Shown here one piece after another: positions 26,971-35,329 of a DNA stretch of 64,000 nt (position 1 is the first letter of the stretch; every line of letters begins with the position of its first letter). The DNA is from CAVZCC01 sp963773765 (GTDB lineage Bacteria; Actinomycetota; Acidimicrobiia; Acidimicrobiales; Microtrichaceae): contig CAVZCC010000001.1 of the NCBI GenBank assembly GCA_963773765.1, forward strand, positions 930,001 to 994,000. Reading direction: 5' to 3'. The notes beneath the pieces were generated by a model that saw nothing but the letters and a program-made list of their open reading frames with translations, was not told the DNA's origin and searched no databases. The position numbers and the translations under genes are program-made.

Positions 26971-27118
26971 TTGAGGGAGCCGCGGCGATGACCAGCCGAG
27001 CTGTGGACGTCCCCGCAGCGTCGAGGACTGTCCGGGATGTCTCGCGACATCAGTCCGGGTCGGCCACCACTGCGGCCGGACCACCCACCCCGATCGGGCG
27101 CGGACAGACACCACGGGC

Positions 27119-27158
27119 TACCCTGACGGCAGTGTTCCCGGCGGGAACGCGGGCGTGA
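27119..27158 (+). promoter_or_regulatory. -10 box and short leaderless ORF before the SGNH gene
   Basis: TACCCT (27119-27124) lies 7 nt before GTG 27132, which opens an 8-codon frame (VFPAGTRA) ending at TGA 27156-27158. GTTCCCG and CGGGAAC inside it can form a 7-bp hairpin. The SGNH gene starts 10 bp later. The short ORF may be translated as a leader; this is inferred only from spacing. Confidence 0.3.
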
Positions 27159-27167
27159 CCTGGGAGG

Positions 27168-27794
27168 GTGGCACGTGGTTGGGACCTTTCGCGGACAGGG
27201 CGAGTGGGGGGCCGGCTGCGAGTTGCCTTGGCCGCCGTCGTGGCGGTGGTGGCTGCGGGATGCACCGCATCGGCTGGCGTGCAATTGCCGGAGCCTCCTC
27301 CCGGGATCTCGGTGTGGATGGTCGGCGACAGCCTGGCCTCGGGGACAGCGGCAGCCATGCGGCCCCGCCCGCACCAGGTCGTCTCGGGCGGCGGCGCCTT
27401 CACCGAGTACGCGCCCTCCCTCATCCTGGACGTCACCCTGGCGCACATCGACCAGCACGGCCCGCCGGAGACGATGCTGGTGATCGGGGGCGTGGCCGAC
27501 GTCCAGCGGGCCGCGGCGGCCGAGGTCATCGCCGGCATGGAACTGTTCAAGGCCGAGATGGAGTCACGCAGCATCCGCCTCATCTGGATCGCCGAGCCAG
27601 GATTCACCTTCGCCGACAAGCTCGAGCCGGTGTCGGAATGGGTGCTCACCCAGCCCGAGTCCATCGACTGTCGCGCCTACAAGGGGTGGAGCATCGACGG
27701 GGTCCACCCCGTGGACTACACCCCCTTCGCCCGATGCGTCGATGCCCAGGTGGCAGCCCTGGGCGTGGAGTTCACGTTGCCCGTCGCTCCTTGA
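27168..27794 (+). CDS. SGNH/GDSL-like lipoprotein
   Basis: The 208-residue product has a lipoprotein signal (RVALAAVVAVVAAGCTAS) and an SGNH-hydrolase fold. Block I is VWMVGDSLASGTA with the GDS nucleophile, and block V is SIDGVHPVDY with the Asp and His. The expected GGND block reads VIGGVAD, so the Asn is missing and activity may be altered. Relatives are acyl hydrolases acting on cell-envelope esters. GTG 27168 abuts the GGGAGG sequence, too close for a normal ribosome site; GTG 27204 gives a more usual signal peptide and may be the real start. Confidence 0.65.
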   Translation: MARGWDLSRTGRVGGRLRVALAAVVAVVAAGCTASAGVQLPEPPPGISVWMVGDSLASGTAAAMRPRPHQVVSGGGAFTEYAPSLILDVTLAHIDQHGPPETMLVIGGVADVQRAAAAEVIAGMELFKAEMESRSIRLIWIAEPGFTFADKLEPVSEWVLTQPESIDCRAYKGWSIDGVHPVDYTPFARCVDAQVAALGVEFTLPVAP

Positions 27795-27833
27795 CCGCAC
27801 GCTGACGCGATCCCTCACCTCGGTGGCGGCACG

Positions 27834-28217
27834 TCAGGGAGACGGAGTGGAACCCGGGCGCCAGTCCAGCAGCGGGGCATCGGAGTAGAGCCGCTCGATG
27901 CGGTAGTACTCCCGGTCCTCGGCGTGGAACACGTGCACGACCACGTCGCCGTAGTCGATCAGGACCCAGCGCCGACCATCGGCACCCTCGACGGACCGGG
28001 GCTTCTGGTCCAGGGCCAGGTGCACGGCGGCCTCCACCGCGTCCACGACGGCCTTGACCTGGCGGTCGTTGGCCGCGCTGGCCACCACGAAGAACTCGCA
28101 GATCCCGAGGACCGGGCCGACGCGGAGGACCACCACGTCGGTGGCGCCCTTGTCGTCGGCCGCCCGGGCCGCGGTGACGGCGAGCTCCTCGGACGGATCG
28201 GGGTCCACCACGGTCAC
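27834..28217 (-). CDS. rsfS: Ribosomal silencing factor RsfS (Iojap)
   Basis: RsfS binds uL14 on the 50S subunit and blocks subunit joining during starvation. The 127-residue protein shows the family core: AVTAARAADDKGATDVVVLRVGPVLGICEFFVVASAANDRQVKAVVDAVE, then WVLIDYGDVVVHVFHAEDREYYRIERLYSDAP. The GTG at 28217 overlaps the upstream stop (GTGA). It follows the LytR-C gene and nadD, a common actinobacterial order. Confidence 0.93.
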   Translation of the reverse strand: MTVVDPDPSEELAVTAARAADDKGATDVVVLRVGPVLGICEFFVVASAANDRQVKAVVDAVEAAVHLALDQKPRSVEGADGRRWVLIDYGDVVVHVFHAEDREYYRIERLYSDAPLLDWRPGSTPSP

Positions 28218-29498
28218 GACGCCCGGTCCGCGCCGACGACCACGTTGACGTCCACGCTGCCGACGGCCTCGGCCGCCTTCGTGGCCTGCACCCCCAGGGC
28301 GGCGGCGATGGCATCGGCGGCCGGCTTGGCCTCGGCCACCACGTACTCCACGCGGGTGGTGGCCTCGTCGAAGGCAGTCGGCGTTGCCGATCAACGAGAT
28401 CTCACCCCCGGCCGACACGATCTTGGGAGCCACCAGCAGGGGGGCGTTCGCGTCGGCGGTGCCGTTGAGCAGGCGGACCCGGGCCCGCTGACCCGGCGCC
28501 GCCGCGGTCGGGAACGGCACCGTGCGGGCCACGAAGGTGGGGAGCGCGGCGGTGTCCGGCACATAGGCCTTGAACAACGTGTCCGGTACCGGCACCACGG
28601 CGAGCGGGATCTGGTCGAAGGCCACCTCGCCCTCGAGGAGCCCGGGCAGGATCTCCAGGAACCCCGGCGTGCCGGCCGAGTCCGCGGAGGCGGTGCTGGT
28701 GGTGATGCCGGTGAGCTCCTTGCCCTCCAGGCCGACCAGCAGGGCCTCCCACACCGCCTGGTGGCGGAGCGCCTGGTTGGGCACGGACTCGTCGGCCCCG
28801 GCGAAGGACAGGAAATCCACGACCTCGTCGGGTTGGAGGGTGATCTCCCCGGCCCGGTACTTGACCGTCTCCGTGCCGTCCGGGGACCGCTCGATCAGGT
28901 TGTCCACGTTGGAGACCGTGATGGGACCGACCTGCTCGGCCAGGTCGGCGATGGTGGAGGCGGGAACCTGCTCCGCCGAGGTGAACCCGAAGGTGAGTGC
29001 CATGCCCAGCCGCTGGCGCAGGCCGTCCAGCCCGCCGTCGGCCAGGGCCTTGGAGAGGAACACCGGGCCGGCACCCTCGAACTCGGGTGCCACCACGGAC
29101 GCTGGCAGGGCGGACACGGTCCCTCCCTTGCCGTCCGCACCCTCGGTCACGACCAGCACCGACGCGAGTTCGCCCGCATCGTTGGTCACCGCCACCATGT
29201 CGACCGGGGTGGGCCGGACCTCCGCCACGTAGCCGGGGGCGTCCGGGTCGGTGACCTTGGAGTTGCCTCCTCCGGTGATGCGCAGGCTGGCCTGGTAGCC
29301 CACCCAGGCCAGTCCCACCAGCAGGGCGACGAACAGCAGGCTCGTGGCCACCTGGACGCCCAGCATCCGCTGGCGCTTCTTGCGGACCTTGGCCCGGCGT
29401 CGGACGACGGGTACGTAGTCGTCCGGACCCACGTCGTCCGTCGCGGCACCGGACGCGGGAGGCCGGAGATCGGGGTCCTCCGGTGCCGTCGCGGTCAT
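28214..29498 (-). CDS. LCP-like membrane protein with LytR C-terminal domain, one frameshift
   Basis: The protein of about 427 residues has a charged N-terminus with RRRAKVRKKRQR, one membrane segment (about residues 45-68), a diverged LCP-like extracellular domain and a C-terminal LytR_C domain (RARVRLLNGTADANAPLLVAPKIVSAGGEISLIGNA). LCP enzymes attach glycopolymers to peptidoglycan; the catalytic Asp/Arg residues are not obvious here, so activity is uncertain. One extra base near 28378 shifts the frame; the corrected end reads EATTRVEYVVAEAKPAADAI and stops at 28214. The ATG overlaps the nadD stop by 4 bp. Confidence 0.75.
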
Positions 29499-30085
29499 GA
29501 CGGGTCACCATAGAGGCGGCGGTCCGAGATGATGGAGATCACGGCGTCGGGGACCAGGAACCGCATGGAACGTCCCGACGCGGCCCGGGAGCGCAGGTCG
29601 GTGGAGGAGACCTCCAGCAGCGGGACGTCCACGTGGGCCACGGCGAGCCCGTCGGGCAGGTCCGTCGTGCCCCCCGGTCGTTCCACCACCACGATCCGGC
29701 ACAGGTCGGCGATGGTGTCGGCCCGTTCCCACGTGTGGAGCAGGGCGGCGGCGTCGGAACCCAGGATCAGGAACAGCTCCACGTCGGGCGATGCGTCGCG
29801 CAACTCGATGAGGGTGTCCACGGTGTAGGAGTTGCCGCCGCGGCGGATCTCCAGGTCGCTGGCCTCCACCCGGTCCACGCCGGCCACGGCCGCCCGGACC
29901 ATCTGGAGGCGCACCGAGGCGGGACTGATGGGGCGGCTGCCCACCTTCTGCCACGGTTCGTTGGCCACCACCATGAGGACCACGTCCAGTGCCAGGACCT
30001 CGGCCACGTCCACGGCGGTGATCAGGTGGCCGATGTGAGGGGGGTCGAAGGTGCCTCCGAAGACCCCCACGCGGCGTCCGGCCAT
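29495..30085 (-). CDS. nadD: Nicotinate-nucleotide adenylyltransferase
   Basis: NadD adenylates nicotinate mononucleotide in NAD synthesis. The 196-residue protein has the nucleotidyltransferase motif VGVFGGTFDPPHIGHL at the N-terminus, NEPWQK for substrate contact, LILGSDAAALLHTWERAD in the middle and the C-terminal SSTDLRSRAASGRSMRFLVPDAV. The ATG at 30085 sits 6 nt after a TACCAT -10 box. It leads the nadD-LytR-C-rsfS operon. Confidence 0.95.
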   Translation of the reverse strand: MAGRRVGVFGGTFDPPHIGHLITAVDVAEVLALDVVLMVVANEPWQKVGSRPISPASVRLQMVRAAVAGVDRVEASDLEIRRGGNSYTVDTLIELRDASPDVELFLILGSDAAALLHTWERADTIADLCRIVVVERPGGTTDLPDGLAVAHVDVPLLEVSSTDLRSRAASGRSMRFLVPDAVISIISDRRLYGDPS

Positions 30086-30091
30086 CGGCCA

Positions 30092-30097
30092 ATGGTA
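30092..30097 (-). promoter_or_regulatory. -10 box of leaderless nadD operon
   Basis: TACCAT on the minus strand ends 6 nt before the nadD ATG, implying a leaderless transcript. Confidence 0.5.
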
Positions 30098-30248
30098 TCG
30101 GGCGATTCGCCAGATCCTCAGAATTGGGCTGAACGACCCCTCAACTCCGGTCCGCAGGCGCCGATCACAAAGGGTCGGGGGACACCAGCCATTCCCCCGG
30201 ACACGGCGCCCCGCCGTCGGATGAGCTGAAGCAGAGGGTGTAACAGGG

Positions 30249-31082
30249 ATGAGTGACTCCGTAGGGATGTACCTGAACGAGATCGGCGCGGTGGCGCTGC
30301 TCACCGCCGAGGAGGAGCGAGAGCTCTCCCGCACGATCGAGGCCGGCGTCGATGCCGCCCGCCGCAAGGCCGCCGGTGAACGGGGCCGGGCCCTGGACCG
30401 CCAGGTGGCGGCTGCAGCGGCGGCCAAGGACCGGTTCATCCGGGCCAACCTGCGCCTGGTGGTGAGCGTCGCCCGCCGCTATCCCCTGCCCCCGGGCATG
30501 GAGCTGCTGGACCTGGTCCAGGAGGGCAACCTCGGCCTGGAGCACGCCGTGGACAAGTTCGACTGGCGCAAGGGCTTCAAGTTCTCCACCTACGCCACGT
30601 TCTGGATCCGCCAGGCCATCGGCCGGGCCCTGGACCAGAAGGCCTCCCTGGTCCGCCTGCCCGGCGACCGGTCCGCCAGCCTGCGCTGCGCCCTGCGCCA
30701 GGTCTCCGGCGACGGCGACGAGTTGGACGACGAGCACGCCCGGCTGCACCGCCTGACCACACCCACCTCGCTCGACCGCACCGTCGGTGACGACGACTCC
30801 AACGAGTTGGTCGACCTGCTGGCCGACGACGTGCCCGGCCCGGAGATGCAGCTGCTGGACGCCGAGCACGAGGAATGGCTCCACGGGCTGCTGGACGTGC
30901 TGGACCCCCGGGCCCGCAGCGCGGTGGAGCAGCGATTCGGCCTGACCGACGGACGCCGCCGGAGCTACCGCGAGGTGGGTGAGGACCTGGGCGTCACCGC
31001 CGAGGCCGCCCGCCGCCTGGTGAAGCGGGCGGTGTCCACGGTGCGCGACCGCGCCCTGGCCGGCGCCGGCGCCCCCGGCTGA
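30249..31082 (+). CDS. Sigma-70 family (RpoD-like, group 2) sigma factor
   Basis: The 277-residue protein lacks region 1.1 but has region 1.2 (GMYLNEIGAVALLTAEEERELSRTIE), region 2 (ANLRLVVSVARRY, LLDLVQEGNLGLEHAVDKFDWRKGFKFSTYATFWIRQAI), region 3 and region 4 (VEQRFGLTDGRRRSYREVGEDLGVTAEAARRLVKRAV). This is the layout of non-essential group 2 sigma factors used in stress or stationary phase. AGAGGG at 30233-30238 may serve the ATG at 30249. The 160 bp upstream shows no clear promoter. A hairpin lies about 100 bp downstream. Confidence 0.9.
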   Translation: MSDSVGMYLNEIGAVALLTAEEERELSRTIEAGVDAARRKAAGERGRALDRQVAAAAAAKDRFIRANLRLVVSVARRYPLPPGMELLDLVQEGNLGLEHAVDKFDWRKGFKFSTYATFWIRQAIGRALDQKASLVRLPGDRSASLRCALRQVSGDGDELDDEHARLHRLTTPTSLDRTVGDDDSNELVDLLADDVPGPEMQLLDAEHEEWLHGLLDVLDPRARSAVEQRFGLTDGRRRSYREVGEDLGVTAEAARRLVKRAVSTVRDRALAGAGAPG

Positions 31083-31185
31083 CCCACGCGGCTGACACAC
31101 CCGCCGGCGGACCTCCCACGTCGGCCCGCCCCGTCCGCCCCGCTCCCGGCCGTGCAGCCTGAGGGTGGTGGCGCGCGCAGTTCTC

Positions 31186-31220
31186 CCGCCCCCGACTGGG
31201 TCCGGCCCGGTCGGGGGCGG
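31186..31220. terminator. Large hairpin between sigma factor and DAHP synthase genes
   Basis: CCGCCCCCGAC and GTCGGGGGCGG are perfect 11-bp arms, with a further GGG/CCC inside the loop. There is no T run. It probably ends the sigma-factor transcript, since DAHP synthase has its own -10 box downstream. Confidence 0.55.
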
Positions 31221-31265
31221 CTGAGGTCCTCCGATACCGGCTTCGGCCCCGACGAGGGCGCCGAG

Positions 31266-31271
31266 TACCCT
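31266..31271 (+). promoter_or_regulatory. -10 box of leaderless DAHP synthase gene
   Basis: TACCCT ends 7 nt before the ATG at 31279. Confidence 0.5.
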
Positions 31272-31278
31272 GACAGCG

Positions 31279-32637
31279 ATGTCCGACACCCCCCAGACCG
31301 AGCCCTGGACGCCCGCGTCCTGGCGTGAACGGCACGCCGAACAGCAGCCCGACTGGCCCGACGAGGCCGTCCTGGACTCCACGCTCAAGACCCTGTCCAG
31401 CTTCCCCCCGCTGGTGTTCGCCGGAGAGGCACGGGAGCTGACCGCCGACCTGGCCCGGGTGTCAGCGGGCGAGGCGTTCCTGCTCCAGGCCGGCGACTGC
31501 GCGGAGTCCTTCGACGCCTTCTCGGCCAACTCCATCCGGGAGCGACTCAAGGTCATCCTCCAGATGGCGGTGGTGCTCACCTACTCCGCCGGCGTTCCCG
31601 CGGTGAAGGTCGGGCGCATCGCCGGCCAGTTCGCCAAGCCCCGCTCCTCCCCCATCGAGACCGTCGACGGTGTCGGCCTCCCGTCGTTCCGGGGCCACAT
31701 GGTCAACGACGTGGCGTTCACCGCCGCGGCCCGGGTCCCGGACCCCCACCGCCTGATCGAGGCGTACCACCAGTCCGCCGCCACCCTGAACCTGTTGCGG
31801 GCGTTCACCAAGGGTGGCTTCGCCGACCTGACCCGCGTCCACCAGTGGACCCAGGAGTTCGTGCGGTCCAGCCCGGAGGTGCAGCGCTACGAGCAGCTGG
31901 CGGAGGAGATCGAACGGGCGCTGCGGTTCATGCGGGCGTGCGGCCTGGACCCGGACACGGTGCCCGCCCTGCACGAGGTCGACTTCTACACCAGCCACGA
32001 AGCCCTGGTCCTGGGCTACGAGGAGGCCCTGACCCGCCAGGACTCCCTGACGGGCGACTTCTACGACTGCAGCGCCCACATGGTCTGGATCGGCGAGCGC
32101 ACGCGGGGGCTGGACGACGCCCACGTGGAGTTCTTCCGGGGCATCCGCAACCCGATCGGCTGCAAGGTCGGTCCCACCGCAGGGCCGGACGAGGTCCTGG
32201 ACCTCTGCCAGGCCCTCAACCCCGACCGCCAGCCCGGACGCCTCACCCTGATCACCAGGATGGGGTCCGAGCACATCGAGGACGGCCTTCGTCCCTTGCT
32301 GCGGGCCGTGCGCGACGCGGGCCACCCGGTGGTGTGGGCCTGCGATCCCATGCACGGCAACACCTTCACCGCCCCCAGCGGCCGCAAGACCCGCCACTTC
32401 GACTCCATCCTGGACGAGATCCGCGGGTTCTTCGTCGCGCACCGCGCCGAGGGCACGTGGCCGGGCGGTGTGCACGTGGAGCTGACCGGCGACGACGTCA
32501 CCGAGTGCCTGGGCGGCGCCGACGAGCTCCTCGACGACGACCTGGGGCTGCGCTACGAGACCATGTGCGATCCGCGGCTGAACGGCCGCCAGGCCCTGGA
32601 CCTGGCCTTCCGGGTCGCCGAGCTGCTGCGGGGCTGA
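31279..32637 (+). CDS. Class II 3-deoxy-7-phosphoheptulonate (DAHP) synthase
   Basis: The enzyme condenses phosphoenolpyruvate and erythrose 4-phosphate in the first step of the shikimate pathway. The 452-residue length and motifs are those of class II (plant/Mycobacterium type): FLLQAGDCAESFDAF, VKVGRIAGQFAKPRS, EVDFYTSHEALVLGYEEALTR, MVWIGERTR, RNPIGCKVGP, WACDPMHGNT and HVELTGDDVTECLGG. The frame is clean. It lies just before the carotenoid genes but has its own promoter and no functional tie to them. Confidence 0.95.
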   Translation: MSDTPQTEPWTPASWRERHAEQQPDWPDEAVLDSTLKTLSSFPPLVFAGEARELTADLARVSAGEAFLLQAGDCAESFDAFSANSIRERLKVILQMAVVLTYSAGVPAVKVGRIAGQFAKPRSSPIETVDGVGLPSFRGHMVNDVAFTAAARVPDPHRLIEAYHQSAATLNLLRAFTKGGFADLTRVHQWTQEFVRSSPEVQRYEQLAEEIERALRFMRACGLDPDTVPALHEVDFYTSHEALVLGYEEALTRQDSLTGDFYDCSAHMVWIGERTRGLDDAHVEFFRGIRNPIGCKVGPTAGPDEVLDLCQALNPDRQPGRLTLITRMGSEHIEDGLRPLLRAVRDAGHPVVWACDPMHGNTFTAPSGRKTRHFDSILDEIRGFFVAHRAEGTWPGGVHVELTGDDVTECLGGADELLDDDLGLRYETMCDPRLNGRQALDLAFRVAELLRG

Positions 32638-32764
32638 CCGGCCCCAACCTGGTTCCTTCGGTCGGACCCCCCGGCGCGGATGCACCCGGGCCGCGTGGAG
32701 ATGTCACGCGGCGGTTTACGTCGTTCGACAGGAATGGTGGGGATCCGCCGGGGTTGTGACCGTC

Positions 32765-33853
32765 ATGTCGGCCCCCGCAGCCCCCCAGGTGACCGAGGCC
32801 CCGGCGACGCTGTGCCTGGTCCGGAACCGCGTCGATGCACGGCTCGACGGGTTCCTCTCCGCCGAGCTCGACCGGTGGTCAGCGTTCGACCCACTGCTGC
32901 ACGAGCCACTGGAGCGGCTCCGCCACTTCGCGGTCACCGGCGGGAAGCGGTTGCGTCCCGCCTTCTGCCACCTGGGCCACGCCGCCGCCGGCGGACCCGA
33001 CGGGGACCCCCGCATCGTCGATGCCGGCGCCGCGCTGGAGCTGCTGCACGTCTTCGCCCTGGTGCACGACGACGTCATGGACGGCTCCGACCTGCGCCGC
33101 GGCGAGCCCACCGTGCACCAGCACTTCGGACGGCTCCACCGACGCAACGGCTGGAGCGGGGAGTCGCGCCGCTTCGGCGAGGGTGTGGCGGTGCTGGTGG
33201 GCGACCTGGCGCTGGTCCTGGCGGACCGGTTGCTGGCCGGCGCCGACCGCCGGGCCTGGGACGTCTACGACGAGCTGCGGGTGGAACTGGTCATGGGCCA
33301 GTTCCTGGACGTCGGCTTCGCGGCCAACCGGTCGGCGGACCCGGAGACGTCGCGGAAGGTCTCGCTGTTCAAGTCGGCCAAGTACACCGTCGAGCGGCCG
33401 CTGCACCTGGGCGCGGCCCTGGCCGGCCGCCTGGACGACCTGGCGCCGGCCTTCAGCGGCTACGGCATCCCGCTGGGCGAGGCGTTCCAGCTCCGCGACG
33501 ACGTGCTGGGCGCCTTCGGCGACCAGGCCGTGGTGGGCAAGCCGGTCGGCGACGACTTCCGCGACGGCAAGCCGACGCTGCTGGTGATCCACGCCATCGA
33601 CGTGGCCCGCCGGGAACGACTGGTCCCCGCCCTGGAGGTCCTGGGCCGGATCGGTGACCCGGCCATGACCCCGGCCGACGTGGTCGCGGTGCAGGAGGTG
33701 CTCGAGTCCACCGGTGCCCGCGCCGCGGTGGAGCTGCGCATCGACGAGCTCCTCCACCGCTCGGTCGAGGCCCTGGGTGGGGCCGACCTGGACGCCGCCG
33801 CCCGATCGGACCTGGTCGACCTGGCCACCTACTGCTGCCGGCGCGACCGGTGA
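32765..33853 (+). CDS. crtE: Geranylgeranyl/polyprenyl diphosphate synthase
   Basis: CrtE extends allylic diphosphates with isopentenyl diphosphate to make the C20 precursor of carotenoids. The 362-residue protein has the first aspartate-rich motif LVHDDVMDGSDLRRG (DDVMD) and the second FQLRDDVLGAFGD, plus GGKRLRP. The first motif is DDxxD without the extra residues of long-chain plant enzymes, so chain length cannot be fixed. ATG 32765 is preferred; GTG 32756 is also in frame. It heads the crt operon; I see no convincing promoter in the 127 bp upstream. Confidence 0.88.
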   Translation: MSAPAAPQVTEAPATLCLVRNRVDARLDGFLSAELDRWSAFDPLLHEPLERLRHFAVTGGKRLRPAFCHLGHAAAGGPDGDPRIVDAGAALELLHVFALVHDDVMDGSDLRRGEPTVHQHFGRLHRRNGWSGESRRFGEGVAVLVGDLALVLADRLLAGADRRAWDVYDELRVELVMGQFLDVGFAANRSADPETSRKVSLFKSAKYTVERPLHLGAALAGRLDDLAPAFSGYGIPLGEAFQLRDDVLGAFGDQAVVGKPVGDDFRDGKPTLLVIHAIDVARRERLVPALEVLGRIGDPAMTPADVVAVQEVLESTGARAAVELRIDELLHRSVEALGGADLDAAARSDLVDLATYCCRRDR

Positions 33854-33862
33854 GGGCCTGAC

Positions 33863-35329
33863 GTGCGCGTCGTCATCGTCGGAGCCGGCCTGGGAGGGTT
33901 GTCCACCGCCTGCCACCTGGTCGGCCGGGGCCACGACGTGACGATCCTGGAACGCGCCACCACCCCCGGCGGGCGGGCCGGGATGCTGGAACTGGACGGC
34001 TACCGGTTCGACACCGGCCCCACCGTGATGACGATGGTGGACCTGTTGGACGAGACGTTCGCCGCCGCCGGCGCCGAGCGCACCGACCACGTGGAGCTCA
34101 CCCGCCTGGACCCCGCCTACCGGGCCCTGTTCGCCGACGGCTCCGAGCTGCAGGTGCGGGCCGGGCGGGAGGCCATGACCCAGGAGATCCGGGAACAGGT
34201 CGGCGCGGCCGACGCTGCGGGGTTCGAGCGCTTCGCCGACTGGCTCACCGAGCTGTACCAGCTGGAACAGCCCAACTTCATCGATGCCGACCTGTCCAGC
34301 CCGCTGGACATGCTGCGCCGGCCCGCAGCCCTGGTGAAGCTGCTGCAGCTGGGCGGGCTCCGCAAGCTGCACCACGTGGTGGGCGAGTACTTCACCGACG
34401 AGCGCCTGCACCGGATCTTCTCCTTCCAGGCCATGTACGCCGGCCTGTCGCCGTTCGAGGCCCTGGCCATCTACGGCGTGATCACCTACATGGACTCCCT
34501 GGCCGGCGTGTACGGCGTCCAGGGCGGCATGCACTCGGTGCCACGCGGCCTGGCCGCCGCGGCCGTCAAGGCCGGGGCCCAGGTCCGCTACGGCGAGGTG
34601 GTCGAACGCGTCACCAAGGGCCCCTCGGGGCGGGTGGACGGCGTGCTGCTGGCCGGCGGCGAACGCATCGCGGCCGACGCCGTCGTGCTGAACGCCGACC
34701 TGCCGGTGGCCTACCGCCAGCTGCTGGGCGCGACCCCGCCCCTGGTGACCCGGGTCGGGCGGTACTCCCCGTCCTGCGCCGTGTGGCTGGCCGGGGTGAA
34801 GGGTGAGCTGCCGCCCGGCACCACGCACCACAACATCCACTTCGGCGAGCAGTGGTCCGAGGCGTTCCAGGCGCTGCTCGAGGACGGCTCGCGCATGCCC
34901 GACCCGTCCATCCTGGTGACCGCCCCCACCGTCACCGACCCCTCGCTGGCCCCCGACGGACGCCACATCCTGTACGTGCTGGAACCGGTGCCCAACCTGG
35001 ACGGCAGGGTCGACTGGCACGGCGAGCGCGACCGGATCCGGGCCCAGCTCGAGGCCAGGGTGGCGGCGCTCGGGTACCCGACCGACGTGGAGGTGGAACA
35101 CCTCACCGACCCGCTGGACTGGCTCCAGCAGGGCATGGAGCGGGGCACACCGTTCGCGCTGGCCCACCGCTTCTTCCAGACCGGGCCCTTCCGTCCCCAC
35201 CTGGAGGACCGCCGCCACCCCGGGGCCGTGTTCGTCGGCTCCGGCACCATCCCCGGTGTGGGCATCCCCATGGTGCTGGTCTCGGGAAAGCTGGCGGCCA
35301 ACCGGATCGAGCGGATGGGACGGCGATGA
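33863..35329 (+). CDS. crtI: Phytoene desaturase
   Basis: CrtI is an FAD-dependent desaturase that turns colourless phytoene into lycopene or intermediates. The 488-residue product begins with the dinucleotide-binding VVIVGAGLGGLSTACHLVGRGHDVTILERATTPGGRAG. It contains YRFDTGPTVMTM and YGVQGGMHSVPRGLAAAAVKAG, and ends with the CrtI-type VFVGSGTIPGVGIPMVLVSGKLAANRI. The start is GTG 33863, 9 bp after crtE. The stop overlaps the crtB ATG (ATGA). The number of desaturation steps cannot be read from sequence. Confidence 0.94.
   Translation: MRVVIVGAGLGGLSTACHLVGRGHDVTILERATTPGGRAGMLELDGYRFDTGPTVMTMVDLLDETFAAAGAERTDHVELTRLDPAYRALFADGSELQVRAGREAMTQEIREQVGAADAAGFERFADWLTELYQLEQPNFIDADLSSPLDMLRRPAALVKLLQLGGLRKLHHVVGEYFTDERLHRIFSFQAMYAGLSPFEALAIYGVITYMDSLAGVYGVQGGMHSVPRGLAAAAVKAGAQVRYGEVVERVTKGPSGRVDGVLLAGGERIAADAVVLNADLPVAYRQLLGATPPLVTRVGRYSPSCAVWLAGVKGELPPGTTHHNIHFGEQWSEAFQALLEDGSRMPDPSILVTAPTVTDPSLAPDGRHILYVLEPVPNLDGRVDWHGERDRIRAQLEARVAALGYPTDVEVEHLTDPLDWLQQGMERGTPFALAHRFFQTGPFRPHLEDRRHPGAVFVGSGTIPGVGIPMVLVSGKLAANRIERMGRR

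Larger units (their letters stand above)
26797..27051. mobile_element. 255-bp deletion derivative of an IS481-like element (MITE-like)
   Basis: Terminal inverted repeats of 22 bp with one mismatch lie at 26797-26818 (starting GATGTCGCGGGACATC) and 27030-27051 (ending TCTCGCGACATC). Each contains the internal palindrome GATGTC-N4-GACATC. Between them lies the remnant of a transposase gene read on the minus strand. No clear target duplication is visible. The left end is 7 nt beyond the tRNA-Ala gene. The element cannot encode a working transposase, so mobility would need a complete relative elsewhere. Confidence 0.7.
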
